Assembly (NCBI GenBank): GCA_964450955.1
Contig: CAYVFI010000033.1
Coordinates: 1-64,000, forward strand
DNA length: 64,000 nucleotides
Direction: 5' to 3'
Source: CAYNWT01 sp964450955
GTDB taxonomy: Bacteria; Planctomycetota; Planctomycetia; Planctomycetales; Planctomycetaceae
Shown here: positions 49,134 through 59,526 of the stretch, piece after piece
Layout of the letters: each line of letters opens with the position of its first letter
Position numbering within the stretch: the first letter of the stretch is position 1
Position numbers and translations under genes: made by a program
The notes under the pieces: generated by a model
Databases searched by the model: none
What the model was told of the DNA's origin: nothing
Seen by the model: the letters and a program-made list of their open reading frames with translations, nothing else

Positions 49134-49934
49134 TCAGCCAGCGAGGCCTACTGATCCCATTGCGATTGCTCCGGCGATGAAGCAGTAGATGGCAAACCAC
49201 CACAGCTGGCAGTTCTTGACTAGTGCGATCATCCACTTACATGCAAAGAGGCCGGTGACAAACGCCGCGATAAATCCAACCGTCAGGGCGGGTATTGAAA
49301 CGTCCCCGGCTGTAAATTCGCCATCCAGTACATCTTTGGCGATCTTGCCCATGATGAGCGGCACGACCATCAGAAACGAGAACCGGGCGGCTCGGGTTCG
49401 ATCGACGCCAAGGAGTACCGACGTGGCGATGGTGGCTCCAGACCTTGAAATGCCTGGCAGTATGGCGATTGCCTGGGCGACTCCGACAATAATCGCTTCT
49501 ACGAAGCCGACAGACTTTGTTGTATTCTTCGATCGGCCAGCAAGTAGCAACAACGCCCCGGTGAGAACAAGCATCGCCCCAACAAGCATCAGGTTCCCGC
49601 TGAAGAAACTCTCGATCTGATCTTTGAACACGACTCCGACAATCGCTGCCGGAACCATGGACAGGACAATCTTCGCGACGAATTCCGTATGTTCGTTTCT
49701 CTTGAACTCAAAGACACCCGCGAGAATCTCTTTGATGTCTTTCCAGAAGACAACGACCGTGCTGAGAGCCGTCGCAGCGTGTAGCACGACAGTCATCAGC
49801 AGGCTTTCATCGGCATCAAGATTCGTGCCCAGCAGGGCTTTTCCGATTTCAAGATGTCCGCTGCTGCTGACCGGGAGGAACTCGGTGAATCCCTGGATGG
49901 CTCCAAGTACAAGCGCCTTTAACAACTCATCCAT
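49134..49934 (-). CDS. uppP: undecaprenyl-diphosphatase UppP/BacA (266 aa)
   Basis: UppP dephosphorylates undecaprenyl diphosphate, the lipid carrier for cell-wall precursors, and confers bacitracin tolerance when overproduced. Family marks are IQGFTEFLPVSSSGHLEIG (E18, S23-S25, H27) and PGISRSGATI (R164). About eight hydrophobic segments over the whole length fit the usual topology. It is a single gene, convergent with the VWA operon (130-base gap) and on the same strand as the second giant-protein pair, whose last stop lies 112 bases upstream. Confidence 0.96.
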   Translation of the reverse strand: MDELLKALVLGAIQGFTEFLPVSSSGHLEIGKALLGTNLDADESLLMTVVLHAATALSTVVVFWKDIKEILAGVFEFKRNEHTEFVAKIVLSMVPAAIVGVVFKDQIESFFSGNLMLVGAMLVLTGALLLLAGRSKNTTKSVGFVEAIIVGVAQAIAILPGISRSGATIATSVLLGVDRTRAARFSFLMVVPLIMGKIAKDVLDGEFTAGDVSIPALTVGFIAAFVTGLFACKWMIALVKNCQLWWFAIYCFIAGAIAMGSVGLAG

Positions 49935-50045
49935 AGTATTTTACAGTGTCAGATCGATGAACTTGGTGGGTCAGACGAGAATCGTTGCGGAGTCTATCAG
50001 TGCTTTCTCAGGGCGTCGATACCGTAGTGACTGCCAATCGATTTG

Positions 50046-53000
50046 CTACACGCTGTGCGGAACTTTCCACCAGACAAATGGGGCAGTCACCAGCAGTGCA
50101 TAGCCTGTCGGTGGGGCGATGGACGTTAGAACCAGAAGTCCGCCAAGGCTCGTAAGTATCAGGGCGGCTCTGACACCGGTGCGGACATACTGGGTGGTCA
50201 GGGACAGGCAGAAAACCAGAAGCCCCGCGATGAAGCCCGTACCGATTCCGGGAGCCGCTGTTGCTGCGGAGTTCGCACTGACTTGCGGGCTGTATGAAGC
50301 AGGCGATCGGAAAAAGACGGATGCAACGTTGGAGTGTCCGGCGGGAACCGGTACGTCTGCAAGGACACCCGGCCGCTGGGCCATGTATTCCAAAGTTGTC
50401 GCGGCTGTCGCTTCCCGGCCCACGTTCATGCTGGCATCGGGCATGGCAAAGAATGCTTCTCCGTTCAGCAGGTCCGGAAAAGGTAGTTCAAGGTTGCCCG
50501 ACTTGGCTGGAGCTGTCCAGCGGAGCGTCACGTAGCCGACATCAATGGTGGGGATCCGCAACTCGCCGCCGTCGGCACTTTCCTTGTAGAGCCGATCTTC
50601 GACTTCGACAGAAGTAACGGAGACTGCTTCCGGAATATTCATCAGCAGTTGCTGCCCATCTGGGCCCGGGACGACTGTTGTTACACCAGAGGTGGTATCG
50701 TTGTCCTGCCAAAGTGTCGTTTCAACAAACGCCGCTGGGGTGCCACTTGGTCGTGAGGCTACTGCCCCTGGAACCGATTCAACATTCCAGTCTTCGTCGG
50801 TGCAGTTAAACAAACGGATGCCCCGCGTGACTTCCGGAATTGCCCATTCAGGAAGCGTCCCGTCGCCAACTTCCGTCGCGCCGGTGACGATTGACTCAAA
50901 CCCCAGCGGAATCGCGAGGTACGTCGTTGTCTGCACATTGGTTTTCCAGGCAATCCGGGGCACGCTACCAGGAACGCCGTTAAACGTCACGACAAAAGTT
51001 CGGGGCCCGGCGTCCGGAAACGTGATTCTTGTATCAGAACCAGATAGAACCGTGGTGGCGTCACTGGCTGGTTCCAGTGTTCCGCCATTGAGATCGATAA
51101 GCACCTCGGATCTGTTGCCCTCCACACGGTAGATCCACTTATAGTCTGGCTGGCTGCGGTCGGCCGTTTGTTTCAGGAAGCAGACCGCTGTCACTTGTTC
51201 GGGTTGTTTTGGATGCGTTCGAATGAGTGGTAGCTGGGTATATTCGAGCAACTGAAACGTAGCTTCGCCGTCGGCCAGCGAGTCTGTTGACGCGCTGTCG
51301 GGGCGGACGACAAATGGAATGCCGTCCCGGTTCTCAAGCGTGACGTCCAGGGTTGGGGCTTTGCGGATGACGAGTGTTGATTCCCGAGTACTTGCGTCGG
51401 CGATTTTGATCGCTGGGATGGCTGTGAGTGAATCAATGCTGCGGGAGATTCGGCCCTGGACCTGGATGTCCTGAACGCCAGAGGTTCGACCTTCCAGAAG
51501 TAACAACAGTTCGTTACCGGCTTGCTGATAGCGGGCGAGTCGATCGACGCCGTTTTCGCGGACGACAATTGTGTCAATCTGCAGGTCTTGCGGGACTGTC
51601 AGTGTATGAGCGAAGACTGGCCCGTTGATGATTCGAAGTTCAGCCTCCATCGAGTAGTCCACCTCTTCGGCGCCGATTTGGACAGTCTGATCCAGCCAGA
51701 CTTCACGTGTGGCGGGTGGGTTAGAAAGGCTGAATTGAACTCGGGTTGCGGCATCGATTCTGAATGTCGTTGGTCCCATGGTCGATACCAGCGCCACGGT
51801 TTCTGAGTCTGGTGCGTTGGAAGGTTTTGTCCGAATGTTGTCCAGGTTCAGTCCCTGCGCTGTGGCGATGGTCACTTCATCACCGGTCAAACCGGGCACC
51901 AGTGGCATTAGCCGGATGCTGCGTTCTGATCCCAATGCTGTGCTGGTTTCAACCAGTTTGAGTGTCAGTTCGACCGGGGCGATGACCGGCTGGGCGAATT
52001 CAATTCCAACGTAACTTGTTGGTGTGCCAGCGAATATTTCTTCTCGTGAAGGAACACTGGATGTCAGTGACAGGAACCGGTGTGTTGGCGGGAACGCCAG
52101 ATCAAGTCGTTCGAGAGGTTCCGAGCCGGGCGTCACGATGAGACTGTGGACGATAGAAGTCTCGCCAGAACCAACTTCCACAGCGGATTTGTTTTGGAAC
52201 GTTGGTGCGGTAGCAGGCACCCCGGTGTTTTCGGCAGGGTTGCCGGCGGTGATCTGAATTTGATCAGTGACCGGGTAGGGCCTGCCTGGTTCTGCAGGCG
52301 CGCCATTGAGTTGGATATCGACGGTCTCTGGAGCGATAACGGTACAATTAGAACCGGTCGCGCCTGGCATTGTGAGTGTAATGCTGTTGTCGACGACGGC
52401 TGGAAAGAGATCCAATTCCAGAACCACTTCGCGCGGTTCATTGGGGTTAGTGTCTTCGTCAACGGGAGGGATTTGGAACCGGATTTCTTCATCTTGTTTC
52501 CGAAACACCTGCGATGTTCCATCAACCCAGCACTCGTTGACGTTGGCGTCGGCGAATGGTAGCGACACTGTGGCGTGCGTGGATGGTTCGGGGATGATTG
52601 CTTTGATGATGGCGTGCACAGAGTAACCGGCGTCTGCATATTTGACCGTGTAATGTGCCTGTTGCAGAAGCAGCATTGAATTTGGCGACGTGGTTGATGC
52701 TTCCAGTCGATCCAACAGCGACTTCTCAACGTAGACGGTCTTTTGTCCCTCGACCTCAAACACCTTGAACGTTTCGACTGCCAGGTCCTGGGCCACTGTG
52801 ATCGACCCGAGGCTTAGTCCCACTGCGAATACCAGTGTGCCGACACGCGACGGCGATACTGTGAACTGTGAGCCCTGCGGTTGGGCAATTGGATGCCCGC
52901 TTCGGGTTACCAGGTTGGATAGAACAAGCGCAATAAGTCCGCCCAGCAGGCAGCCTCCGCAAATCGTGCCGAACGGATCAGGCAAGACGAAACACAACAC

Positions 53001-55379
53001 AGCGATGATCGCTTCGAACGCACACAGCCAGACAGGTGAGCTGAATCGCACGATCATCATTCCGACCAGCAGCGCCGCTGTGGTAGCAATCCACGCGTAG
53101 TTGGTTACGTCATCGGATTGCAGCGTCGTGATTTGCAGCGATTCCGGAACTGTCGGCAGCATGATGTCTGTGATGACTTCAGGCGTGGTTTGCGTTTGCA
53201 GCGGGCCCAGAGTATTCAGCAATGGATTGGAATATGTAGTGGCTGCGTCCTGCGAGCCATATCCCTGCAACCGGGTTCCGGATGGGAGCGTAAGATTCCA
53301 GGAGAGGCTGCCTTGAGCGCGAAATTGTGGAAGCGGGATGCTTCGTGTTTGCCTGAGAGAGCCTGGCTTTGTGGGCGCGAGTTCGTAACGAATCTCAACA
53401 AGGTTTCGCGACATCGTCGTATCCAGAGGCACAACGACACTGGATTGTCTCCTGCGAAATCGCGTCTTGCGTTGGTTGACTTTGACTTCGGTGATGCCGA
53501 TGTCTTCATGTAATTCGAACATCAGTGTTGGTTCATTGTCGGCCAGAACGCTGACCGTATGCGTGTCGGTCGCAGAACCAGAACGCAGTTCGGATGTAAG
53601 TTGAACCGGAAGCACACGTGTAGTGGGTTCTTCGTCAGAACCAGCTTGATCGACCGGTTCCGGTGTTTCATTCACAAGCGGTACTTGCCGGGCTAGTTCA
53701 ATGGCCGTGCCAGGTTTGGATTCAATAATCACGCTGTCAGCGTCAAGAAAGTTTGTTGGTAACTTTGTAAGGATCGCCGTCGGCAACTGTCCGGCAAGTA
53801 TTGTCGGTAGAGAATCCAGTGGTTGGGCCAGGCTGTCTGCGGGAACAACCAGAACGTGAGTCGCCAGTTTGCCGTCTACGGTTGCGATGGCTGTCCTTGG
53901 CGTGATTCTGGTGTGCCCGATGAGTTCCAGTGTGCTGCTGCCAATTGGCGGCAGGAACGCGCGGACGAAGGGTGCGTCTGCGGTGCCTTCGATTCGGAAG
54001 TCACACGGAGTCTTGTCCGCGCCAACGCTGACTTCCTGAACCGTAAAGTCCTGTGGTAGTGAAAGCCTGAGTTCACCGGGCAACGGAGTATCTGACACCA
54101 GAATGCTCTTGTGCTTCCACACTCCGGATTCTGGTTCTACCCGTGTCGCAACCTGGTACTGGCGTGATCGCTGCGCCTGGCTGACTCGCAGAGTGGCATT
54201 GATGTTCGCAAAGATTCGCGTCAGTGAAATCGTCTGTGTTCCGTCCAGGTCAAAGACGCTGTCAGCCTGCTCATGGCCTGCCGGGTCCAACTGCTGGAGT
54301 TCCAGCGGTGATTCGATGCGCAGGCGATGCTTCACGCGATGCACGGTTGCAGCAAGGGCTTTCCCGCCCGCGGTACGGCACGCAACGACTGCCAATGACG
54401 GGACAGGCCACGCCTTTCCGGCAACTGGCGCAGTGGTGGCTGAGACGATGAATGGGCGGCTGGCGCCTTGTAGTTTGTCGGGAAGTTTCACCCACAGCAG
54501 CAGGCCCGAATCGGTTCGAGAGAGTTCAATGGGGAGCACCGTGCCATCCCCGTAGGAAACCGATTCCACCGTTCCGCCGTCCGGGATTTGAATGGAAAAC
54601 TCATCAATCGGGATCGGGCACTGCAGAAGGTACTCCGACTGGAAGGTCGTGCTGTCGGTGCGAAGAGTCCAGGTTGTGTTGACCTCGACTCGTGCCCTTT
54701 CCGCGACCAGCGGTCGTCGCGATGTGACGACGTTGAGACGAACCGGGGCGTTGCCGTCCAGAATAACCCGCCACTGGGTCTCGGTTTGGTGATCCGTAGG
54801 TGGGTTGACGATGACAGCATTGGATTGCAGTCGATGTCCAGCCGGTAGTGTCAGCGTAAGTTCGCTGGCGAGTGCTGCCAGTGGATGTAGGATAAGTTCG
54901 GTTCCCCAAACGCGCTGCTTACCGTCAAGCGTCCAGTCGCCGCTCAGAGTTTCCTGTTCAGGATCCACCAGCACCATCGCATTGCCATCGGCGGTGATAC
55001 CCCAGGCGGTTGGTTTAGCAAGCTGGAACGAATTGAACCGCGGCTTCCCAAGTAGCAGGGTGTTGGGCTGGCTGATTGAGTTTGTTGCGACTGTCGCGTT
55101 CAGCGTTCCTGTTAGTTTTCCGGTCTTCAGAAAACGGGCTGTGTAGGCTATTCGGTCCGAGATGAGCGTTGAAGGTGGGGCGATAGCCTCCTGTGCTTGC
55201 TTGCGCCGACGGTCGAGTTCATCGCGGTCAATCGGAACCAGGTTACCGGCGTCAATAATGGCAGCCAGTTGATCGGAATTGACTTTGAGTCGTTCCAGTG
55301 ACAGCGGCTGTTCCTGACCGTAAGTGGATGGCACCAGTAGCACCAGCGAAAGCAATGAGGTGGCCAGCGACCGGTTCAT
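50046..55379 (-). CDS. giant exported membrane protein, two fused modules (1777 aa)
   Basis: Function unknown. Signal peptide about 1-21 (LLSLVLLVPSTYG, mature end QEQ). Module 1 opens with VPIDRDELDRR (48-58) and ISDRIAYTA (73-81). Hydrophobic helices lie at about 755-825, followed by a second signal-like segment ending SITVAQD near 864. Module 2 opens with YVEKSLLDRLE (883-893) and LQQAHYTV (905-912), and three hydrophobic helices close the chain (about 1705-1777). Both openings match the modules of the 2654-aa and 1129-aa proteins. The ATG at 55379 overlaps the TGA of the 1070-aa gene (ATGA), so it is preferred over a frame extending 147 codons further upstream, inside that gene. Confidence 0.85.
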   Translation of the reverse strand: MNRSLATSLLSLVLLVPSTYGQEQPLSLERLKVNSDQLAAIIDAGNLVPIDRDELDRRRKQAQEAIAPPSTLISDRIAYTARFLKTGKLTGTLNATVATNSISQPNTLLLGKPRFNSFQLAKPTAWGITADGNAMVLVDPEQETLSGDWTLDGKQRVWGTELILHPLAALASELTLTLPAGHRLQSNAVIVNPPTDHQTETQWRVILDGNAPVRLNVVTSRRPLVAERARVEVNTTWTLRTDSTTFQSEYLLQCPIPIDEFSIQIPDGGTVESVSYGDGTVLPIELSRTDSGLLLWVKLPDKLQGASRPFIVSATTAPVAGKAWPVPSLAVVACRTAGGKALAATVHRVKHRLRIESPLELQQLDPAGHEQADSVFDLDGTQTISLTRIFANINATLRVSQAQRSRQYQVATRVEPESGVWKHKSILVSDTPLPGELRLSLPQDFTVQEVSVGADKTPCDFRIEGTADAPFVRAFLPPIGSSTLELIGHTRITPRTAIATVDGKLATHVLVVPADSLAQPLDSLPTILAGQLPTAILTKLPTNFLDADSVIIESKPGTAIELARQVPLVNETPEPVDQAGSDEEPTTRVLPVQLTSELRSGSATDTHTVSVLADNEPTLMFELHEDIGITEVKVNQRKTRFRRRQSSVVVPLDTTMSRNLVEIRYELAPTKPGSLRQTRSIPLPQFRAQGSLSWNLTLPSGTRLQGYGSQDAATTYSNPLLNTLGPLQTQTTPEVITDIMLPTVPESLQITTLQSDDVTNYAWIATTAALLVGMMIVRFSSPVWLCAFEAIIAVLCFVLPDPFGTICGGCLLGGLIALVLSNLVTRSGHPIAQPQGSQFTVSPSRVGTLVFAVGLSLGSITVAQDLAVETFKVFEVEGQKTVYVEKSLLDRLEASTTSPNSMLLLQQAHYTVKYADAGYSVHAIIKAIIPEPSTHATVSLPFADANVNECWVDGTSQVFRKQDEEIRFQIPPVDEDTNPNEPREVVLELDLFPAVVDNSITLTMPGATGSNCTVIAPETVDIQLNGAPAEPGRPYPVTDQIQITAGNPAENTGVPATAPTFQNKSAVEVGSGETSIVHSLIVTPGSEPLERLDLAFPPTHRFLSLTSSVPSREEIFAGTPTSYVGIEFAQPVIAPVELTLKLVETSTALGSERSIRLMPLVPGLTGDEVTIATAQGLNLDNIRTKPSNAPDSETVALVSTMGPTTFRIDAATRVQFSLSNPPATREVWLDQTVQIGAEEVDYSMEAELRIINGPVFAHTLTVPQDLQIDTIVVRENGVDRLARYQQAGNELLLLLEGRTSGVQDIQVQGRISRSIDSLTAIPAIKIADASTRESTLVIRKAPTLDVTLENRDGIPFVVRPDSASTDSLADGEATFQLLEYTQLPLIRTHPKQPEQVTAVCFLKQTADRSQPDYKWIYRVEGNRSEVLIDLNGGTLEPASDATTVLSGSDTRITFPDAGPRTFVVTFNGVPGSVPRIAWKTNVQTTTYLAIPLGFESIVTGATEVGDGTLPEWAIPEVTRGIRLFNCTDEDWNVESVPGAVASRPSGTPAAFVETTLWQDNDTTSGVTTVVPGPDGQQLLMNIPEAVSVTSVEVEDRLYKESADGGELRIPTIDVGYVTLRWTAPAKSGNLELPFPDLLNGEAFFAMPDASMNVGREATAATTLEYMAQRPGVLADVPVPAGHSNVASVFFRSPASYSPQVSANSAATAAPGIGTGFIAGLLVFCLSLTTQYVRTGVRAALILTSLGGLLVLTSIAPPTGYALLVTAPFVWWKVPHSV

Positions 55380-58300
55380 TGCGAACTCCCGGGTGCGACG
55401 ACGGAGTGCGAGACCGAGCCTGGTTCGACTGGAATGGCGATCGTGGATTTCTGTTCCATACTGTAAGTGCCATAGCCGCGGCGATAGCGTTTGCGATCGA
55501 TTCGATGTGCGATGGCAGCCAGAATGAGTCCCAGCACGGCAGGTTGCAGCAGTAGCTTGATGGCTGGTGCGTACCGCAGCGACAACACAGAAATCAATAC
55601 GCCCGCAATCGGAATCGCGATTGCGAACCGCCTTGGTGAAAATCGAATCAAGGCGAACGCTGCAAGGAAGGCCACACCGGAACCGAACAGCAATACGAAT
55701 GACTGATCGACGGTGCTTAAACGCAGCCCTGATTTTAGCGAAGGTAGTTGAAACGCGAATGCGTTGCCTGCCACGGCCTGAACGGTTTGCGAATCGCGAC
55801 TTGTTCCTTGGCGCAACCAAAGTTCAAGATCTTTGAACTCGTCAGTTGGCTGACGCGACCAACCAAAACTGCCAAGCGACCACTCGAAACACGGAGTGCC
55901 GATCTTGTCAAAACCGGAAAGATGTTCGCCACTGGGCAGAATCACCTGCCAGATAACATCATCGACAGGAGTGTCGTCAGGCATCGTGGGGCACGACGCG
56001 GTAAAACGCCGGGACCATGAAAGCTGGGGAACCGAACTTCCAAAATCGATAGCCAGAATTCCGGAACCACCAAGCTGCCGCTGCGTGATGGTCAGAATCT
56101 CAGTTCCGACCAGTCGATCGACGTTCCATTGTTGGCGGGGCAGGGGAACGCCGTTCCAACTAACGGCGTAGATGCGGGTTCGTTCAGGAACGTTAAGCGT
56201 TTGCTGGACGAACTGTCCGCGGAGCACAAAACTCACACGACCTTTCACTTCAGATCCGGTGACCTTCGATTGAACCAACGCGCGAGTGACGGCGAATTGC
56301 CGCGCTGTGCCTGAGAGTGGACTGTCTAGTCTTAGTGACAACGTGTCCGTGGGTTGATCAGCAATCCATTCAGCTTCGAGTTGTCGAGAGAAGACTGGCT
56401 TCCATTTACCGATGGGCGTGATTTTTCGTTTGGCTCCCGGTTTTACGCCAACCCGCAAGTCCCCGTTTGGGCTGTCCGCACTCAGTATGACCGGGACCTT
56501 AGCCATTGCGTCTTCAGCAAGAAACGGTACTCGATAGCGAATCTGCACTTCAAAATTGCCAGTCATCGGTTCGGGCAGGGCGAAGCGGCTGGTGTTGGGT
56601 CCGACCGCCAGTCTTCGCAGTGCGGTTCCATCTTCCAGGGCGACGGATGCGTCAACGCCATCGGGGATGGTGAATCGGAGTTCCGCGATGTGGTCGAACT
56701 GCAGTTGGTAGTTGAGGTTCTCCTCAACGTTGATCGCTTCTTCCCTCACATCCAGCACGACAGATGTTGAGGTTGTCACCTTGCGTTGTCGAGGTCGTAG
56801 TTGGGCCGTGAAGTGTTTTAGCTCAGACCGAACCAGCAGGGCCTGGTTTTGCAGGGTTGTTGTTGGTTGTTCGAAGTCTTCGACCATCCGGGCGTCAAAT
56901 GGAATTGGTGCGCTGACAGTTTTTTCGCCGTCGGCAAATTCGATGGCAACGTTTGAGTCAGTCGCTAACACAACCGTGGTTGGCTGGCGAGTTTCTGAGA
57001 CGATACCGGGCAGCGAAACGGAGAACCCTTCCGGGGTTGCGAGTGTGCGGACAGCACCGACGCTGACTTCGAATGTTCCGGCCATTCGCGTCAAAAGGTT
57101 CAAGGTAAGAGATTCATCGTCGGCGAGTTCAGAACTGGTCCAGTCTGCGAGGTTTTCTGCTGGCGGGCTTGGGAGCAGCTTCCAGTCTTCATCTCGTATT
57201 CCCGGCCAGACCAGTTTGAGTTCCTGAACCGAACCACGCAGTACGCGAACTCGGAACCGAGACTCGATCCGCACCTGGTCTTCAGAAAAGTACAGGACAG
57301 TCCGCGGCGTGACGGTATAAAACGGTTCGACGTCGCGCAGTTCGACGGTGAATTCGGATTCTGAACTCAGCAGTCTGCATCGGGTTGTGCGTTGATCCGA
57401 CCGGTTGGCTCGAACACTTTGAACTCCCACGGACTTGACAGGTTGAACCGCGACGCCTTCGGGTGGAGTCAGTTCCAGCTTCGTTGTTTGTTCCTGAGCA
57501 TCCGCGACAAGGAACCCGGTAAACTTCCACCGCCGCGCGACTTCGGAGTCTTCGGCGGCCAGTGACCAGTTTAATTCAACTCGATCTGTCAGCGGTTCGG
57601 CGAATGTGACGCGGACCTTACCCTGTTCGTCGTCCGCTTCAATCAGACTGACGCGACCAGTTGGGTCGATTTGCTGAGCTTCCGTATTTCGAACGACCAT
57701 CCCGGCGGGCAGGCTGATATCGACAGTGCTTAGTGAGCCTTGCTGCATGACCAGGGTTTGTGTCGCTGTAATCGAAAACGGATCGGTTGCCAGGTTGGCG
57801 GTCAGGTCGGTCAGCGAACGCAGCACCGGGCGCGAGTTTACGACGTCGGGGCGAACGTCCCATTCCAGGCTGAATTGGGTTCCGAGTCCCCATAAGTCGA
57901 TTTGCGTTCCATTTTTTTCCCGGGAGGTTCTAAGCCCGGCGCCTTTGGGAGGTTGAACGGTGATGTTGCCGGCGGGAACGTTAAGTGAAAGGCGCGTTGC
58001 GGCGGCGTCGGGCAGCCGTAGGCGCAACGTGTGTCTTAGGTGTTGAGGTTCGCGAACCGAAACGATAAGCGGCAGCGTGAGTTCGTGTTTGCCGCTGCCC
58101 TGAAAAAACCAATGACGGATCCCGGATTCCGTTGTTCGTTTTCTGTCGAACACAGCTTTGCCGTCGCCCTTATACGTCCACTTGTCCGCCAGCTTTCCTT
58201 CGTTCATCGCGACGGGAACTGAGACCCAGCGGTCTTCGTTGACATTCAGTTGAATGGAAAGCGTTGCGTCGATGTACGCGAGGTTCCCATTAACGTGTCC

Positions 58301-58588
58301 CTTCAGCGACGTGGCTGTGATGACATATTGGGGCGGACGGTCAGCCTGTTTGCCGCGGATTAGCTTCAGGACCTCGTCGTCCTCGACACCAAGCGACGAC
58401 AACGGAATCAACAATCCATCGGCTGTCCGGTGGTAGTAGCCTTCCTTCTGAGAACCAGGTTGTTCGGGGCCCTGCGTGTCCTGGGCCGGCACGTGTGCAA
58501 CCAGGGCCACTCCGAGAAGCATTACCCACCGGCAAACGCAAATCGGGCGCGGTAACGACTCGCAGCGAGTGGTTATCACTTTGAACAT
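55376..58588 (-). CDS. large exported membrane-anchored protein (1070 aa)
   Basis: Function unknown; counterpart of the 1129-aa gene. Signal peptide near 20-36 (VMLLGVALVAHVPA, then QDTQ). The ectodomain opens with GLLIPLSSL (58-66) and YVITATSLKGHV (88-99), a weaker form of the shared signature, and continues as beta-rich repeats. Three C-terminal hydrophobic helices lie at about 959-1030, followed by a charged tail of about 40 residues. The ATG at 58588 is chosen because the upstream frame adds 105 residues before the signal; it has no obvious ribosome site. It is first in a two-gene unit. A 164-base gap separates it from the phosphatase gene upstream. Confidence 0.82.
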   Translation of the reverse strand: MFKVITTRCESLPRPICVCRWVMLLGVALVAHVPAQDTQGPEQPGSQKEGYYHRTADGLLIPLSSLGVEDDEVLKLIRGKQADRPPQYVITATSLKGHVNGNLAYIDATLSIQLNVNEDRWVSVPVAMNEGKLADKWTYKGDGKAVFDRKRTTESGIRHWFFQGSGKHELTLPLIVSVREPQHLRHTLRLRLPDAAATRLSLNVPAGNITVQPPKGAGLRTSREKNGTQIDLWGLGTQFSLEWDVRPDVVNSRPVLRSLTDLTANLATDPFSITATQTLVMQQGSLSTVDISLPAGMVVRNTEAQQIDPTGRVSLIEADDEQGKVRVTFAEPLTDRVELNWSLAAEDSEVARRWKFTGFLVADAQEQTTKLELTPPEGVAVQPVKSVGVQSVRANRSDQRTTRCRLLSSESEFTVELRDVEPFYTVTPRTVLYFSEDQVRIESRFRVRVLRGSVQELKLVWPGIRDEDWKLLPSPPAENLADWTSSELADDESLTLNLLTRMAGTFEVSVGAVRTLATPEGFSVSLPGIVSETRQPTTVVLATDSNVAIEFADGEKTVSAPIPFDARMVEDFEQPTTTLQNQALLVRSELKHFTAQLRPRQRKVTTSTSVVLDVREEAINVEENLNYQLQFDHIAELRFTIPDGVDASVALEDGTALRRLAVGPNTSRFALPEPMTGNFEVQIRYRVPFLAEDAMAKVPVILSADSPNGDLRVGVKPGAKRKITPIGKWKPVFSRQLEAEWIADQPTDTLSLRLDSPLSGTARQFAVTRALVQSKVTGSEVKGRVSFVLRGQFVQQTLNVPERTRIYAVSWNGVPLPRQQWNVDRLVGTEILTITQRQLGGSGILAIDFGSSVPQLSWSRRFTASCPTMPDDTPVDDVIWQVILPSGEHLSGFDKIGTPCFEWSLGSFGWSRQPTDEFKDLELWLRQGTSRDSQTVQAVAGNAFAFQLPSLKSGLRLSTVDQSFVLLFGSGVAFLAAFALIRFSPRRFAIAIPIAGVLISVLSLRYAPAIKLLLQPAVLGLILAAIAHRIDRKRYRRGYGTYSMEQKSTIAIPVEPGSVSHSVVAPGSSQ

Positions 58589-58752
58589 TGTTCGGATGTC
58601 CGGGCCGCGGGACGTGCTTGAAAGCGGCCAAAAGAAAGGGCAAACAGCGAGCCTATATTTTACGTGCCCGGGACGGCTGAGGAAAAGAAAAACGGCAATC
58701 CCGGTCCTTTGATCGGTCGATGGTCGCGAACGAAACGTCTGCGAGCGTTGCT

Positions 58753-59526
58753 TTAAGACAACACGTCCACCATTCCAGCATGAATCGCAGATCCATTCGA
58801 TGCCAGCAGGCTGGGCACGCGTATGTCGATTGGTTTCCCCTGCATGTCTGTAGACTGGCCACCGGCGCGATTCACGATGAACGCGCCGGCCGCGACGTCC
58901 CATGGTTTCAGACTGGTGGACCAGTATGCATCAATGCGACCGCAGGCAACGTAAGCCAGATTCAATGCGGCGGAACCGGTTCGCTGCACGGTTTGAACGT
59001 GTGGGATCGCGTTCATGAATCTGGCCATCGCAGGGTTCTCAGGTCCGGCTCCGACGGGCAGGCTGGCGACGGCAAAAGTTTCGGGAAGTGTCGCGACCGC
59101 ACTTGGTTGAATTGCTTCGCCGTTACACGTCGCGGGTTCGTCAGCAGCGGCCCGGAATAGTTCGTCGCGATTGGGATCGTAGATGACGCCAACGACCAGT
59201 TGACCTTTGTGTTCCAGCGCTATGGAGACGCAGTAGTAGGGGAAGCCGTGTACGTAGTTGGATGTTCCGTCCAGTGGATCGATGACCCAGCAGAATTCGG
59301 AGTCGTGGTTTTCCGACAAGCCTTCTTCGCCCAGGAACCCGTGATCGGGGAACGCTTCTTTGATGAGCGTGTGAATTGCTTCCTGCGAAGCGAAGTCAGC
59401 TTCCGTCACAAGATTCGCGCGGCTCTTTTCGCTGACTGTAAATCTTTCGGACCAGTCGTGAAGAACCTGGCCACCCTTGCGTGCGGCGGCTTCAGCAATG
59501 TCAGCAAACGCTGTTGTTTTGGACAC
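58753..59526 (-). CDS. inositol monophosphatase family protein (257 aa)
   Basis: Mg-dependent phosphatase of the IMPase/CysQ/FBPase fold, acting on inositol phosphates or related substrates. The metal ligands are present: E67 in GEEG, D83 and D86 in WVIDPLDGTSNYVHG, and D210 in KPWDVAAGAF. T88 and the N-terminal TEADFASQ segment are typical. Length normal. Whether it prefers inositol phosphate, a histidinol phosphate or PAP is not visible. It may share a transcript with the giant-protein pair downstream. Confidence 0.94.
   Translation of the reverse strand: MSKTTAFADIAEAAARKGGQVLHDWSERFTVSEKSRANLVTEADFASQEAIHTLIKEAFPDHGFLGEEGLSENHDSEFCWVIDPLDGTSNYVHGFPYYCVSIALEHKGQLVVGVIYDPNRDELFRAAADEPATCNGEAIQPSAVATLPETFAVASLPVGAGPENPAMARFMNAIPHVQTVQRTGSAALNLAYVACGRIDAYWSTSLKPWDVAAGAFIVNRAGGQSTDMQGKPIDIRVPSLLASNGSAIHAGMVDVLS

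Noticed and set aside
55380..55820. Start of the 1777-aa gene 147 codons further upstream
   Set aside because: This adds residues out of phase inside the 1070-aa gene and hides the signal peptide; the ATGA overlap at 55379 is far more likely.
58589..58903. Start of the 1070-aa gene 105 codons further upstream
   Set aside because: It would overlap the phosphatase gene end and place the signal peptide deep in the protein.
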